Below are positions 5,042-5,214 of a stretch of DNA of 5,214 nucleotides, in pieces (the stretch's first letter is position 1; every line of letters starts with the position of its first letter). Position numbers and translations under genes: made by a program. Source of the stretch: an uncultured Thermoguttaceae bacterium. Lineage in GTDB: Bacteria; Planctomycetota; Planctomycetia; Pirellulales; Thermoguttaceae. The stretch spans positions 1-5,214 of the forward strand of contig CAKVCP010000143.1 of assembly GCA_934725735.1 (NCBI GenBank), written 5' to 3'. The notes beneath the pieces are model-generated. The model was not told where the DNA came from and did no database searches. It saw only the letters and a list, made by a program, of their open reading frames with translations.

Positions 5042-5214
5042 GTGGCTCTTGAGGAATCTACTAACAGCGCCGACGTCCAAAAGAGAGGGAAAGTTGTAAT
5101 AATCTCCGGACCATCCGGCGTGGGGAAGGGGACACTTGTTAAAAAGCTTCTCAACGAATCTTCCTTTCCCCTTGTTTTGAGCGTTTCAGCGACAACGCGA
5201 ACTCCTCGACCAGG
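5042..5214 (+). CDS. gmk: Guanylate kinase (N-terminal part, cut by window edge)
   Basis: Phosphorylates GMP to GDP with ATP in cytoplasmic purine nucleotide synthesis. Only the first 57 codons are in the window. The frame reads KRGKVVIISGPSGVGKGTL, with the Walker A P-loop GPSGVGKGT, and ends in LSVSATTRTPRPG, the start of the GMP-binding region typical of guanylate kinase. The only plausible start in frame is GTG at 5042: there is no ATG or TTG between the yicC stop and the P-loop. It leaves about 16 residues before the conserved core, a normal N-terminus for the family. No strong Shine-Dalgarno is visible (upstream bases are TTTAAGA), so translation may be coupled to yicC, whose stop is 12 bp upstream. 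yicC-gmk adjacency is a common arrangement in many bacterial phyla. Confidence 0.95.
   Translation, partial: MALEESTNSADVQKRGKVVIISGPSGVGKGTLVKKLLNESSFPLVLSVSATTRTPRP

Overview
This is a chromosomal window from a bacterium, most likely a member of the Planctomycetota. I infer that from three things. The tandem tpiA-secG-yicC-gmk order is, as I recall, common in that phylum. SecG carries a long acidic Pro/Ala/Glu-rich tail. A secreted metallopeptidase ends in what looks like a LecA (PA-IL)-like beta-sandwich. Base composition is intermediate, and several genes lack a good Shine-Dalgarno sequence. No 16S rRNA or other decisive marker is present, so the assignment is tentative.

Layout. At the left edge, on the minus strand, is the 5' part (160 codons) of a TPR-containing exported protein, probably a lipoprotein; it runs off the window. 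A 312-bp divergent intergenic region follows, with a candidate promoter facing each way and some inverted and direct repeats between them. To its right, on the plus strand, is a large secreted zinc-metallopeptidase-like protein (HELVH plus a downstream SEGAAEY motif) with a C-terminal LecA-like domain that carries a charged low-complexity insert. Next comes a 149-bp gap with short hairpins, then the housekeeping cluster tpiA (triosephosphate isomerase), secG (Sec translocon subunit), yicC (YicC-type endoribonuclease) and gmk (guanylate kinase, cut by the right edge and starting at GTG).

How the genes work together. The four right-hand genes are co-oriented, but they serve glycolysis, protein export, RNA metabolism and nucleotide synthesis, so they are a conserved neighbourhood and not a pathway. 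The tpiA-secG gap holds a terminator-like hairpin and a second hairpin next to the secG ribosome binding site, which suggests that expression of tpiA and secG is partly uncoupled. yicC and gmk are tightly packed (12 bp) and probably share a transcript. The left-hand pair both encode exported proteins and are divergently transcribed; a functional link between them is only a guess.

I see no mobile element, CRISPR array, tRNA or rRNA. Nothing here convincingly amounts to an undescribed system. The points most worth a second look are the metallopeptidase/lectin-like fusion and the C5-A3-G8 tract early in its coding sequence, where a one-base slip in either direction truncates the protein.
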